Source: Bombyx mori | Lineage: Eukaryota; Arthropoda; Insecta; Lepidoptera; Bombycidae | Assembly: GCF_030269925.1 (NCBI RefSeq) | Contig: NC_085111.1 | Span: forward strand, 6,936,142-7,000,141 | Direction of reading: 5' to 3' | DNA: 64,000 bases | In this document: positions 11,123 through 21,639 of the stretch, piece after piece | Layout of the letters: every line of letters begins with the position of its first letter | Position numbering within the stretch: position 1 is the stretch's first letter | The notes under the pieces: generated by a model | Told to the model about the DNA's origin: nothing | The model's input: only the letters and a program-made list of their open reading frames with translations | Databases searched by the model: none | Program-made: the position numbers and the translations under genes

Positions 11123-14062
11123 ATTGAAAGTTTACTGGTGGCCCGAAGGCCTTTCCAGTTTCACCAGGACAGGTGGGCGAGCAAAGGCTCAGCCAAGAGG
11201 GGTGGGATTTGCTAACAACTGCCCGAGCGCCTCCGAAGGAGACCTAACAACTCAAGAGCAATTGTTTCGCGAATGAATCTACTACCGGATCGGAATCGCG
11301 ACCCGCTGAGAAGATCCGGCGAGAAACTCAGCGGGCTGATGCATGGGTTAGGTTGCACGTCGACCTCTTTGTCGAGTTCGACGAGTACGGTTACCGGGGT
11401 CCCTAAGCCTGCCCCTAGTATTAGAGCTGAAGGCATCTAATGCAAAGGTTATTGGATCTGATGGATCCGTAAGGACGTGTCTAGGGCGTCGACGGTGACT
11501 GGCTCCTGCATGATCAGGATTCGGGGAGTAGTCAGCGGCGGCAACGATAAGGCGATTATCATGACGCATAGCCTTATCGAAGTATCGTTCCGACGCTGAC
11601 TTCATGTATTTCCGAATTGATTCGAGGCCCAGGTCGTCGTGTAGGTCAACGTTCCTCACGAACCACGGAGCCCCGACAGCTAACCTGCAAAAGCGGGATT
11701 GTAGGGATTGGAGGGTGTCTATGTGTGTGCGGGCCGCGTGAGCGAACACCACACTCGCGTAAGTCATGACGGGCCTTATGCAAGTTTTGTAAAGTGTCAC
11801 CTTGTTCCGAAGGGACATTTTACTCCGCTTACAGATCATGGGGTAGAGTCTACCGAGAATAAACGCGGCACGGTCACGGACTGATTTTATATGCGGGCGG
11901 AATGTCATCGATGCATCCAGGGTAACGCCCAGGTACTTGACCTTCCTGGCCCAGGGTATGGATTGACTAAAGAGAGTAATCGGGGGTGTGAGATTCCTCC
12001 TCCTAATCCGGGAGGAAATCCGTGTGGAGCTTCCCCTCTGAAATAGCACCGCAGTACTTTTCGCTGGGTTGATGTCTATGCGCCATTTTCGGAACCACTG
12101 TCCTAGGGCTAGGGCTGCGCTCTGAAGCTTCTTCGCGATTAGGGACTTATTTCTACTAGAATAGTAAACAGTCGTGTCGTCGGCGAATAAAGCTAAATGG
12201 GTCGGCGGCGACCGGGGAATATCGTTGACGAATAAGCTAAATAGGAGGGGTGAGAGGACAGAGCCTTGCGGGACTCCAGCTGTGAGAGGTCGTGGGGAGG
12301 AGCGGGTTCCCTCGACTCGATATCGAAAAGAGCGGTTCGACAAGAAGTCCCGTATGATGAGCACGAGACTATCCGGCACGCCCATGTTGAATAGTTTGAA
12401 AATCAAACCATTGTGCCAGACTTTGTCGAACGCTTTTGCGACGTCGAAGAAGAGAGCTCCCGTGTATAACGGTTTTGGTCGATTAAGCCCCACAAGAATG
12501 TGCTCCGTGAGGCGGTGCACCTGTTGAACGCATGAGTGATTTGTACGGAATCCGAATTGTTCATCGATAAGAATGCCCTTGGATGAGACGAAGTCTCTGA
12601 GGCGTTTGTAGAGCAGACGCTCATACAGTTTGCCTAGAGACATGAGGAGGCTAATCGGGCGGTAGCTCGTCGGATGATTTTTTGGTTTACCGGGTTTATG
12701 TATGCCGATAACGTCCGCTTCTTTCCACACCGCGGGAAAGATACAGTTCGCCATAGCGGCATTGAAAATAGATGCCAACATCACGATGAGTTGGACGGGT
12801 AGAAGTTTAATAACGCGGTTGGATATACCGTCGGAACCGGGAGCCTTGCGAGGACGTAGGTCTTTGATCAAGTCTTTAACTTCCATCGGGGTGACGGGTG
12901 GTAACGCATCGGAGGGTGGCAAGGAGGCTCTGCGTTCTACCTCACTGTCTACTAATTCTACATGAACAGGGTCCACGGATTGAGTGCTGGGCGTGCACTG
13001 GGTTTGCAATGTATCGGCCAGCAGTTCTGCTTTTTCGTCATCATCGAACGCCGCGAGTCGGCCTGAGGGGCCTACGAGGGGGGGCATAGTTACTACCGTA
13101 TCCGATTTGAGAGTACGAGCTAAGCGGTAGTAAGACCTTTGGGAGGGCGCGAGTCCTTCTAAGAAATCAGACCATCTGGCATCTCGGACTTCGGCGATGC
13201 GAGACTTTACGTCGCGTTGTAGGGCACGCATTCGAATACGATTTTCCGCGGTAGGATACCTGTCGTAGGCGCGTATCGAGGCGTTCTTAGCTCTAAGGAG
13301 TTCCCTAATATCGTCGGACAATTTGAAGCGGTGAAGGAAGTCCTCCGCTACAACTTGTTTCGATGACCTATCTAATGTCGAGGTGATGTGTGACGTTAAG
13401 ATGTCTATGGCTTCAGCGGTATCCTGAGGAGACGGGATAGAGTCCGGGTTAGACGGGAGCGATGGTGGATCAGATTCAGCCAGGCTGATGCCCAGCGTGT
13501 GCCAATCCACCACAGTCCTCATGACGGGAACGGAATCGGGAGCGCGACCGAGCTTCATAACGACGGGACGGTGGTCTGAATCTAACTCTGAAACTACTTC
13601 GATCGAGTGTAAGCGCAGAGTTACGTTTTTTAATAACGCTATGTCGAGTATATCCGGGCGATGCGCGATATTTAGCGGGTAGTGAGTCGGGGTTAGCGGA
13701 GCGACGATATCGAAGGCGAGATCATCGACTAACGCGTCAAGCCGCCTGCCATTCGGGGTTGTGGTGTGTGAGTTCCACCTGATGTGTTTACAATTTAGGT
13801 CGCCCGCCAGAATGACAGAGCTCCCCATACCGAGCAGCGCCTCGATATCACTGCTTAGAACGATCTTATCCGGTGGAAGATAAACGGACGCGATAACGAT
13901 CGGCGCGTGTCCCGTCAGTGAGATTCGGCACACTGATGCTTCGATATTAGCGAGCGCGGGAGGATCGAGCGGGACGCAATGCAGGGCTCTTCTATAGTAA
14001 ATGACGGTACCACCACCACGGGCAGAGAGCCTGTCGTTCCTGACCATGTTATAGTTCGCCCC
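11092..14062 (-). mobile_element. Jockey-type LINE, 5'-truncated, inserted in Bm1
   Basis: This is a non-LTR retrotransposon on the minus strand. The plus strand shows a 28-base T-run (11092-11119, its A-tail), the 3' UTR (about 11120-11347), then one long open frame to the truncated 5' end at 14062. The 8-base duplication 'gttgtgag' at 11084-11091 and 14063-14070 brackets it. The usual Bm1 sequence here is 'gttgtaac', so the private change is shared by both copies of the duplication. The intact frame, long tail and near identity with the element at 44433 point to a young insertion. Confidence 0.9.
11348..14062 (-). CDS. Jockey-type LINE ORF2 (endonuclease + reverse transcriptase), 5' partial
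   Basis: In this family the protein nicks target DNA and reverse-transcribes LINE RNA onto the exposed end. The frame is open through the truncation point. The first internal ATG, at 14047, would give 899 residues. From that ATG: an AP-endonuclease-like domain at about 1-190 ('GGGTVIYY', 'LAGDLNCKHIRW', and the catalytic 'SDHRPV' near its end), missing its first part. Next come the reverse transcriptase with 'PRKAPGSDGI', 'FFDVAKAFDKVWH' and the catalytic 'FADD' at about 621-624, then a thumb and C-terminal region. The 3' UTR follows directly. ORF1 and the N-terminus are gone, so it could not mobilise itself. High similarity to 44685-46451. Confidence 0.9.
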   Translation of the reverse strand, partial: GANYNMVRNDRLSARGGGTVIYYRRALHCVPLDPPALANIEASVCRISLTGHAPIVIASVYLPPDKIVLSSDIEALLGMGSSVILAGDLNCKHIRWNSHTTTPNGRRLDALVDDLAFDIVAPLTPTHYPLNIAHRPDILDIALLKNVTLRLHSIEVVSELDSDHRPVVMKLGRAPDSVPVMRTVVDWHTLGISLAESDPPSLPSNPDSIPSPQDTAEAIDILTSHITSTLDRSSKQVVAEDFLHRFKLSDDIRELLRAKNASIRAYDRYPTAENRIRMRALQRDVKSRIAEVRDARWSDFLEGLAPSQRSYYRLARTLKSDTVVTMPPLVGPSGRLAAFDDDEKAELLADTLQTQCTPSTQSVDPVHVELVDSEVERRASLPPSDALPPVTPMEVKDLIKDLRPRKAPGSDGISNRVIKLLPVQLIVMLASIFNAAMANCIFPAVWKEADVIGIHKPGKPKNHPTSYRPISLLMSLGKLYERLLYKRLRDFVSSKGILIDEQFGFRTNHSCVQQVHRLTEHILVGLNRPKPLYTGALFFDVAKAFDKVWHNGLIFKLFNMGVPDSLVLIIRDFLSNRSFRYRVEGTRSSPRPLTAGVPQGSVLSPLLFSLFVNDIPRSPPTHLALFADDTTVYYSSRNKSLIAKKLQSAALALGQWFRKWRIDINPAKSTAVLFQRGSSTRISSRIRRRNLTPPITLFSQSIPWARKVKYLGVTLDASMTFRPHIKSVRDRAAFILGRLYPMICKRSKMSLRNKVTLYKTCIRPVMTYASVVFAHAARTHIDTLQSLQSRFCRLAVGAPWFVRNVDLHDDLGLESIRKYMKSASERYFDKAMRHDNRLIVAAADYSPNPDHAGASHRRRPRHVLTDPSDPITFALDAFSSNTRGRLRDPGNRTRRTRQRGRRAT

Positions 14063-14200
14063 GTTGTGAGTATACTGAGACCTTAGAACTATATCTCAAG
14101 GTGTGTGGCGCATTTACGTTGTAGATGTCTATGGGCTCCAGTAACCACTTAACACCAGGTGGGCTGTGAGCTCGTCCACACATCTAAGCAATAAAAAAAA
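14063..14200 (+). mobile_element. Bm1-type SINE, right part (interrupted)
   Basis: Continues the copy that begins at 10784, from the second 'gttgtgag' through 'ggtgggctgtgagctcg' to an A-rich tail ending at 14200. Joined to the left part it would be an essentially full-length Bm1. Confidence 0.9.
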
Positions 14201-16161
14201 CCTCTTTTTACCTTTTCGATATTGGGCAGAATAATGCAATTACGAGTACATTACCACTTATTTTTTTGTTACGTTATATTCTGCTGTTCTTCATTTAATT
14301 AAACGAGTAATAGCTGTTTTGATCAAATCAAGCAATAGCCGGTTGGATAATCAAAATAACTTACCGAACGTAAATTTACAGAATTCAGCGAACTGCCAAA
14401 CTCCATGTTACTTACAATATCAACGATCTTGTTCCAATATTCTTATGAACTTTAAGATTTATTAGTCATTGATTTTTCATTTAAGAATTAATGCAATGAA
14501 TACTGTTGTATGTAAAAATAAAAACGCAAAAGAATAACAAATAAGTAGGACCTATGAATTTTGGAATGTAAGCATCCTTTTGGGATCGCAAATATTTTAA
14601 GTGCAGTTGTACATGAAAAATATTTTTGTGAAGATTTTGGAACTATCTCAGCGGGAATCGAACGATTAATTAAAAGAATACAGAGTTCAATGGGTTCGAT
14701 TTTCATAAACCCATCCAACAGCTTCAGCTTGCGCCTGGACGTTACGGCAACTGAAACACAGTTGCAAAAAATGTAATTTCGGCTGCAATTGAAATTATTT
14801 ATAATCAATACTACAATAGGAACGAAATAACATTTTCGTGTTACGCATCAATTATCTAAGTAATTAAGTAATACTAAAGGGATCTAAGATTGATTTGCGG
14901 AACAGCCTAATCCACTAAAGTTTCTATAACAATAAAGTATTTTATCGCTAATCCTTCAGTCGATTTCACTCCGGATTAAAGGAATGGAACTGAGATAAGG
15001 CGGACTACACAATAAGATATTCCCGGATGACGTCATCCGCATTCCCTGTGGCTATCCATCACGTTGGCAGTCTGTAGCTGTCCGTCGGAAACTTTTGCCG
15101 CAGATTTTGATTTAAGCACGTACTTTGTTTACCTTGATGTCGTCATAATATCTTCATCCCCAAAAAATTATGATCGACCTATTATTATTATTATGCCGAT
15201 CTTTCTGAGTGTGGTTCCTTCTAATTTCCACTTTAAATCGTATTTTTTGTCATCTATTACCATCATCATGGTTACTACTATTATACTAAAATCATACCAC
15301 TAACACACACATCTTATTTAAATTTAGAACAATATGTTCTACCCATGAAAAAACTGCAGATCATTTTGTGGATTCTAATTATAATAGAAAACATTTTGTT
15401 ATATTTCCGTCCCAAAGAAACCAGTTAATGGAAGTAATGATGCTCGTAATTATTTTAAGATCCCTACCACAATCTTGAACAGCGATAGATACAAAAAAAT
15501 TACAAAGTCCCCGAAAAGTTTGAGTTGGGTTAACTTTAGTGACACGAAAGAGGTAGTTTATAATCACATCTCGGAAGTCCGCCTGGTTTCATTAAGCTCC
15601 ATACTTTAAAATATCCATTTCGAAATCATCAACATCGATGAGCTTTTTCCAGCCTTGAAATTTCAACAAAAAAAAAGCACCAACTCATTCTAGATAAAAG
15701 CCGACCGAGCCGCGTATCAGTTCTCACAATCCATTAGACCTACGCCAACCACTATAATTAATTAGAAGTCATTAATGTTGACTTCATTCTTTCCCGATTA
15801 TCATTTGTTTTATCCCGAGGCCGAGTAGGGTCCGGAAAAATACATTACGCGAGGGCTCAAACATTTGTCTTCGTCGCCTTCGGTTCAGACGTTAATTAAT
15901 ATGGAATACCCTTTAGGTTTGCCGATGTTTACGGTTCTTTGGGCTACGTCTTCGTTTACTTTACATATCCAGTTCGTAAAAATTAATATTTAACAATTTT
16001 AAAATTTGAACGTCACGTTCATTTATTCACTGTCACTACAATACACACAATATTGGAGACTCTTAAACGTCTTATTTGTGAGTTTTATCAATGAATTAGA
16101 CAAAAATATTCATTATAGATGTTTACACATTTCATCATTTCATTTTGTTTGTATAATATAA
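14201..16161. other. Unique A+T-rich DNA
   Basis: No gene or repeat recognised. Open frames at 14488-14808 lie on both strands over the same bases and show no motif. A short ATT microsatellite sits at about 15179-15195. Confidence 0.45.
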
Positions 16162-16612
16162 TAGGTTGGGGAGAAAGTCTTTTCGCGTTATAGTATGTAT
16201 GAACTTGTAATAAAATCTCTCGGGCTATACTATTTGTATCTGGCTGGTTTTGGTATCATTAGAAGATTAAATTTTAAAGAAGATAATTTCAAATTCAATT
16301 TAGGAAAATGTGTAATTTTTATTTATTTTTGTACTGTCAAGATGAACCCAATGAAGAAATTCGATACCTTTTAAAATTTTACTACAAAAAAGGTAAAAAT
16401 GCCACGCAAGCCGCGAAAAAAATATGCGATGTTTATGGACCTAGTGTAATATCTGTGAGAGTAGCACAAATTTGGTTTAAGCATTTTCAATCCAGAAATT
16501 TTGATGTCAAAAATGCACGTCGCTTTGGTCGCCCTATTACGGATAAAATGGATGCCATTTTTGAAAAAGTGGAGCAAGATCGGCATATCAGTAGTTACGA
16601 CGTAGCTAGCTA
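16162..16612 (+). mobile_element. mariner-type transposon, 5' end only
   Basis: The 5' terminal inverted repeat starts at a TA at 16162-16163 ('ggttggggagaaagtctttt'). A leader follows, then the transposase N-terminus to about 16608. The element stops abruptly in a (TAGC)n run at 16604-16619, with no 3' repeat found downstream. It resembles the copy at 17769 through the whole leader. Confidence 0.8.
16325..16608 (+). pseudogene. mariner transposase N-terminal fragment
   Basis: A mariner transposase binds the terminal repeats with an N-terminal helix-turn-helix domain and cuts DNA with a DDD catalytic core. Only about the first 90 residues remain: the first helix-turn-helix ('KKGKNATQAAKKICDVYG') and the linker and second helix part ('FGRPITDKMDAIFEKV'). 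Compared with the copy at 17924, four bases are missing just after the presumed start codon. The original ATG (16341) is therefore out of frame with the homologous region, which is instead open from an upstream ATG at 16308. The catalytic domain is absent. Confidence 0.8.
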
Positions 16613-16619
16613 GCTAGCT

Positions 16620-17768
16620 TTATTATAATTGTGTATGTATGTGTTAGATTTTAAACTACTAAGTATCCTAACTAATAAATTTGAGCAATGAGTATTTTCA
16701 TTAACTTGATATAACATATTTTAAACTTAATTCAGTGTAAGTGGGAGAAGTAATTTTTTGTTGTATAGCGTATTATCAGCCCACTCACTGATACCACTAT
16801 GTTAGTTATTTTTGTCGATCATCAGACCGTAATTTATTGTATTATATTGTATGTTATCAAAAAGTAATGTATTGTTATACGATATTTATTAATCAATAAA
16901 ATTTTACTTTGTTACAAGTTGACCTGAACATATTTATGGGATTTTTCTAAAGTTAATATCGGATAATTTGCGATACAAGATTAGAAGAGAATTTTATCTA
17001 AACAAAATTGAAAAAATATCTGTAATATATAGTGTTTTTTGCGTAACTAACACAAAATTACAGTATTGTTCCATAAAATGTACCATTGGCATGGCCGGCG
17101 TGGGCATAGCCAATGAGTCATTTCATTATCTAATTTAACTATACAAACCGTATTTGTGTAGGAAAATCATCACAACAACATTCCTTATTCTAATTTTTTT
17201 TTTGATACGAAGCGAGTTTACTAATGTGTAGCAAAATAAATTAACGTAAACAATACAGGGTCAATGTGCGGACACCTTTTCCAAGATCCTGTTTGAATTT
17301 CGATTAAATTTACCATCAATTTATGTAATTTCATGATTAAAATTCTAAAAGAACGAACTGTGCGCGTTCCAGATTTAATTTTGATTTTATTATTTTTTTT
17401 TTCAATGTTAATGAGTCCTCTGATGATTGCTCATTGTTTGAGCCCAGTCCAGATTAAAGCTTATACACTGTTTGCAATTGTAGCTGCAAATTTTAGTCAA
17501 GAAAAGCCGGACTACGCGGCATAAGCAGCTTTGGTTAGGTTGAATGATCATCGAAACGGATGTATTGTTAGACTCGCATCGTACTGGACGCAACGATGGT
17601 CAGTTATCTCGTGCTTGTTAGAGTGAGCCTGTATAGAATTTCGCCATTGCTTTATTTATCTATCTGTTCGTTGAGATTTATCTACAGTTTTTTTAGGAAT
17701 AACTTCCGATTTTGAAGATCGGTTTTACTTTAAAAATATGGAACAAAGGGACAAAATGGAAAAATATG
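16620..17768. other. Unique A+T-rich DNA between two mariner fragments
   Basis: No gene recognised, and neither mariner fragment finds its missing 3' part here. An open frame at 17333-17524 (+) is hydrophobic but has no known motif. Confidence 0.45.
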
Positions 17769-18005
17769 TTGGGTTGGGGAAAAAGTTTTTTCGCATTGTA
17801 TGTATAAACTTGTATAAAATCTCTTTGGCTATATTATTTATATCTGGCTGGTTTAAATTATAAAGAGGATAATTCCAAATTCAAATTAGGAAAATGTGTT
17901 TTTTTTTTTTCGTACTGTCAAGATGAGTAAATCTAATGAAGAAATTCGATACATTTTAAAATTTTACTACAAAAAAGGTAAAAATGCAACGCGACAAGCC
18001 GCGAA
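17769..18005 (+). mobile_element. mariner-type transposon, 5' end only (second copy)
   Basis: Same family and orientation as 16162-16612. The terminal repeat ('tgggttggggaaaaagtttt') and leader lead to an ATG at 17924 with about 27 codons of transposase, up to 'cgcgacaagccgcgaaaaat'. A pure A/T stretch then replaces the rest. Here the start codon is in frame with the first helix region, unlike the first copy. Confidence 0.8.
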
Positions 18006-18060
18006 AAATATTATATATTATATTTATATAATAATATGTATATACTATATTTTTCATATG
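18006..18060. repeat. A/T low-complexity tract at the mariner break
   Basis: Almost pure A/T with 'tatata' and 'ttatat' steps, starting exactly where the second mariner fragment stops. Slippage or repair at a break could have made it. Confidence 0.6.
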
Positions 18061-18584
18061 AAACGAAATCAATATAAAATTAGCAAAAATGCGATGTACA
18101 TCTGCCATAGGAAGACCTTGTCGTTGTTGTATTGGTTAGTATACTTTGGTTCTGCCATATAATGGATATGAACGTAAAATGATTGAATAATGAAAATTTA
18201 TAATTTACTCACCTTACCCCGTAAATTACCAGCAAACTTTGAAACTTCCGAAGTTGTTACCGATACAATATTGTTTATTAACCTACCACGTCAAGTGGGG
18301 CGATGAGCACTTGATCATGTTCAACTTAGCTCAAGTATTTATATTGGTATCATAAATTTATAAGAAGAAGCCAGAATACCGACACGCACCGCGCCCCGTT
18401 GTGCTGGAATAATTAATGAGTTGATGGAATATTTGAAATTCCCAAACACCTTGTGTAGTTGAAGACTTGGAATGCTGACGTTGTCAAGCCTGTTGATGGC
18501 GATAATAGTTTTAATTAGTGTCTACAGATTATGAGAGCTTCTTAACATTGTGGTAGAGTGTACAATGTACATTCAAAGCCCGAT
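18061..18584. other. Unique DNA
   Basis: No feature recognised. Confidence 0.45.
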
Positions 18585-18790
18585 TAGGCACTGACTATTT
18601 CTGCCTGCCTGCCTATTTCATCGTTAGGCATTCTCGCGATCCGGTTCAAAGGGTTCGGACAATCATTGCACTATATACAATTAAATTTTAGTCTGTATGT
18701 CTCAAGTTAGGTGGCGGCATTCGCGTTATAATGCCTATTGCCTTACCACCAGGTATAGGCCATAAACATGTACATCTATGTCATAAAAAA
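18585..18790 (+). repeat. Ancient Bm1-like SINE body
   Basis: Recognisable Bm1 steps in order: 'ctatttctgcc', a 'cggttcaaagggt' version of 'cggtttgaagggt', 'tctcaagttaggtggcggca', then 'accaccaggtataggc' and an A-rich end. It is heavily diverged, so an old copy. The tRNA-like head is not recognisable. Confidence 0.6.
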
Positions 18791-20003
18791 GACAGAGAAA
18801 AATCTCCGTTGGATGCTACGTGAAATTATGCTGTTATATATCGTAATTTAATAGGCCTATATGTTAACTAATATTTTAAATTTGGAAACAGATAATTTCA
18901 AAGTCAATAAAACTCGAAAATAAAAGGCATAAGTCTGATGGTGATACTCTACTGATATAGACTTCCTTTTTAAAATCTCATAAGGTTGTTATTATTAAGT
19001 AATCAGACCTTGATTCTTTTTAATCTACTCCTGTATTCTTTATTTTTGATCCTTCTATACTGCTACAGACAAAACATACACAGGATGTACATTTAAATCG
19101 CCTGGATAGCCATATCCAATCAGAATCATACTAAATAAAACTATATCAGGAATTTGATCTTAAGCACTATTATTTTACTATTTATTACAATTACTGTTTT
19201 CTAACTTAGCCTTCTAATTGATATATGTGCTTAATTCTCAATCGTATGATTCTATACGCATGAAAAGTTGACGACCGATGTCAATTTTCAGCCGCCTGTC
19301 AACTGTATGTACTATAAAACTCAACGTGCTGATATTATTATAATTTTGTGCCGATCCTTAACTGACATGAAAAAAAAGTCTGTTAGCAAAATCTTTAAGC
19401 TTTAAATTATCAGTATAATAATATTATGTAATATTTGAGCTTAATAGATATGTAGTTGATGTGGTCTTAATATTCACTTATTTTATTAGGTTAATTTTAT
19501 AACGATTTCTAACGGTTTTATATCCACTAATTTTTGATTTGATGTATGCCAAAATGAATAATAATATAATATAATACAATAAATTTCTTCAAAAGTAGAA
19601 TAAAATTTAACAAAGTCCCAACAAAACAAATTCGTACCTACGTAAATTGTGTAACAATGTTGCTTATGTTTCATTAACCTTCCGAAATGAAATACGAGGT
19701 AAAAGAAATATTTTTTTTGTAACTAAAATACAATGCGAATTATTTCACTTAAGTATCAAAGTGAATGTGCTTAATTTTATGTAACAGTGATCATGTTTCA
19801 AGATATTAATTACATACAAACTGTTTCGTCTGAACAGTTAATTAATATAATTTGCTTCGTCAGTTTCTGAACCAACTTTATTTCGTTTTGCTTAAAATAT
19901 ATTTATTGTATCTTACTAGATAGGTACTGTATCTATTTAAAAAAATGTAAATAGCTTTTTTTACAGAGCAATCAAAATATTTGTTTATTTACAATGACAG
20001 CTT
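18791..20003. other. Unique A+T-rich DNA
   Basis: No gene or repeat recognised. The frame at 19486-19674 (-) looks like chance. Confidence 0.45.
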
Positions 20004-20205
20004 TCTTTTTATTCTTTTTATTGCTTAGATGTATCGACGAGCTCACAGCCCACCTGATGTTAAGTGTTGGAGCCCATAGACATTTACAACGTAAATGCGC
20101 ACCCACTTAGAGATATAAGTTCTAAGGTCTCAGTATAGTTACAACGGCTGCCCCACTCTTCCAACCGAAACGCATTATCGCTTCACGGCAGAAATAGGCG
20201 GGGTG
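20004..20205 (-). mobile_element. Bm1-type SINE, 3' part (interrupted)
   Basis: A minus-strand Bm1 starting with a T-rich tail, then 'ttattgcttagatg', running to 'aaataggcggggtg'. There a LINE is inserted, and the SINE resumes at 21582. Moderately diverged from other copies. Confidence 0.87.
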
Positions 20206-21581
20206 TCTGCTGTCGCACATGGGCAAGTGGTTCGAGCGGCTGCTGCTGAGAAGAGTGTCGCCGCACATCCTTCTCAGATCCGAGCAATTCGGACTTCGCA
20301 GCGGTCACTCGACAACGCTACAATTGGTCCGCGCTCTGCACCACTTGGCGGATCGGTCCAACGCGCGCCAGACAGTCAACGGCCGCAGTCTTTCTCGATA
20401 TCGAGAAAGCCTTCGACCGACTCTGGCATGCGGGACTGATCTATAAGCTGTTGCAGAACACGGATCTCCAGCACACTTACGTGCGACTGCTGGGGTCGTA
20501 CCTGGAGGGAAGATCCTTCCTTGTCGCGGTAGAGGGCGCCAAGTCGTCGGTGCGCCCAGCTACGGCCGGGGTTTCTCAGGGAAGCATCCTGGCTCCACTC
20601 CTCTACGCTCTCTCCACTAACGAAATTCCCACGCTTGAGGGCAACCGCCGAGCATGGGAAGCCGACGTGAAGTTGGCGCTGTTTGCCGACGACAGCGCCT
20701 ACTTCGCGTCATCTAACTTCCCCTATGCGGCCATTTCGAGGATGCAGAGGTTATTGCACTTACTGCCTCAGTGCCGCGAGCATCACCTTATCCACCCATC
20801 GCCTCATCCCGCAGCGTATGCGGATGAGGTTGCAGGCCCAGCAAAATCTGGCTCTTCGCGCGACAGTAGGAGCAGGCCGTTACGTCCGAAATTATGTAAT
20901 AGCTCGGGATCTAGATGTGAAGTCGCTTGAGGACTTCATCCGGAGGCTAGCTCGTAATCTTTACGAGCGGGCTGACGGTGGACCCCCCGAGCATCCCCAC
21001 AATATATCTTGCATGCCTAGAAGGGAGCTACTGGAACCCCCTGCTTCCTGCTGCAAGATAGTCTGCTTAACCGGAGTGATATGGGAGTGCTCATAATGAG
21101 TGCCCCCATGGGACTTAGCTGTCCACACACATCGTTCCCCCACATTGTTGGGGTGCCCCCCTATGGGGACCCATTTCCCACCCCCATGGGTGGACCACTC
21201 CCCGTCGGGGGTGTGGTTTTAAATCGGTCTTCTCCTTCTGGGGAGCCCGGAACGGGTGAGCGCCTAAGTTAGTGCCGCGGTTCCACCTCTGTTTTGTAGA
21301 GGTGAAAAAAAGAAAAAAAATCAAGCAGAGAACAGCACGACGCCGGAGGGACCTTGCCGCCGGGCGTCATCCCTTGACCTATTTAAGCCCTCGTATTATA
21401 TTTATGTATGTATTGTCGATGTGAGTGCGCCGAGCACACAACGAACAGCCTCCCCTCTATCTCATCCTGCATACATTTCACCCCTGCCCTGTGTGGCAGG
21501 TAGCTTCTGCCCGGGCAGAGGGGTTTGCCCCGAGGCCCGCTCCGTGCCCGTAAAGGGGTACGATGACCCTTCTTCTTCTTC
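20206..21581 (+). mobile_element. Jockey-type LINE, truncated and internally deleted, inserted in Bm1
   Basis: A G+C-rich element bracketed by an 11-base duplication 'taggcggggtg' (20195-20205 and 21582-21592). It holds part of a reverse transcriptase, a C-terminal coding piece, a G+C-rich 3' UTR with short inverted repeats (about 21085-21260), and a 3' end in 'ttcttcttcttc' rather than an A-run. The 3' UTR end resembles 1022-1127. Confidence 0.85.
20219..21060 (+). pseudogene. Jockey-type LINE reverse transcriptase remnant
   Basis: Reverse transcriptase of a non-LTR element, now broken. The first frame (20219 on) has the 'GKWFERLLLRRV' block and 'EQFGLRSGHS'. A frameshift near 20380 moves the 'DIEKAFDRLWHAGLIYKL' region into another frame. 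The frame open to 20930 has 'GVSQGSILAPLLY' and the catalytic 'FADD'. After about 20770 the thumb region is missing. A C-terminal block ('RATVGAGRYVRNYVIARDL') continues in a third frame to about 21060. At least two frame changes and one internal deletion make it non-functional. Confidence 0.8.
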
Positions 21582-21638
21582 TAGGCGGGGTGATGGTACT
21601 TACCCATGCGGACTCACAAGAGGTCCTACCACCAGTAA
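21582..21638 (-). mobile_element. Bm1-type SINE, 5'-truncated other part (interrupted)
   Basis: Continues the copy of 20004 from the second 'taggcggggtg' to 'cctaccaccagtaa', then stops. The end point is the same internal site at which the copies at 26453, 27576, 38572 and 57489 stop. Confidence 0.87.
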
Positions 21639-21639
21639 A

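Noticed and set aside
12174..12527. 117-codon plus-strand frame, repeated at 45505-45858
   Set aside because: It is the antisense shadow of the LINE reverse transcriptase. Its presence in both LINE copies reflects copy identity, not selection.
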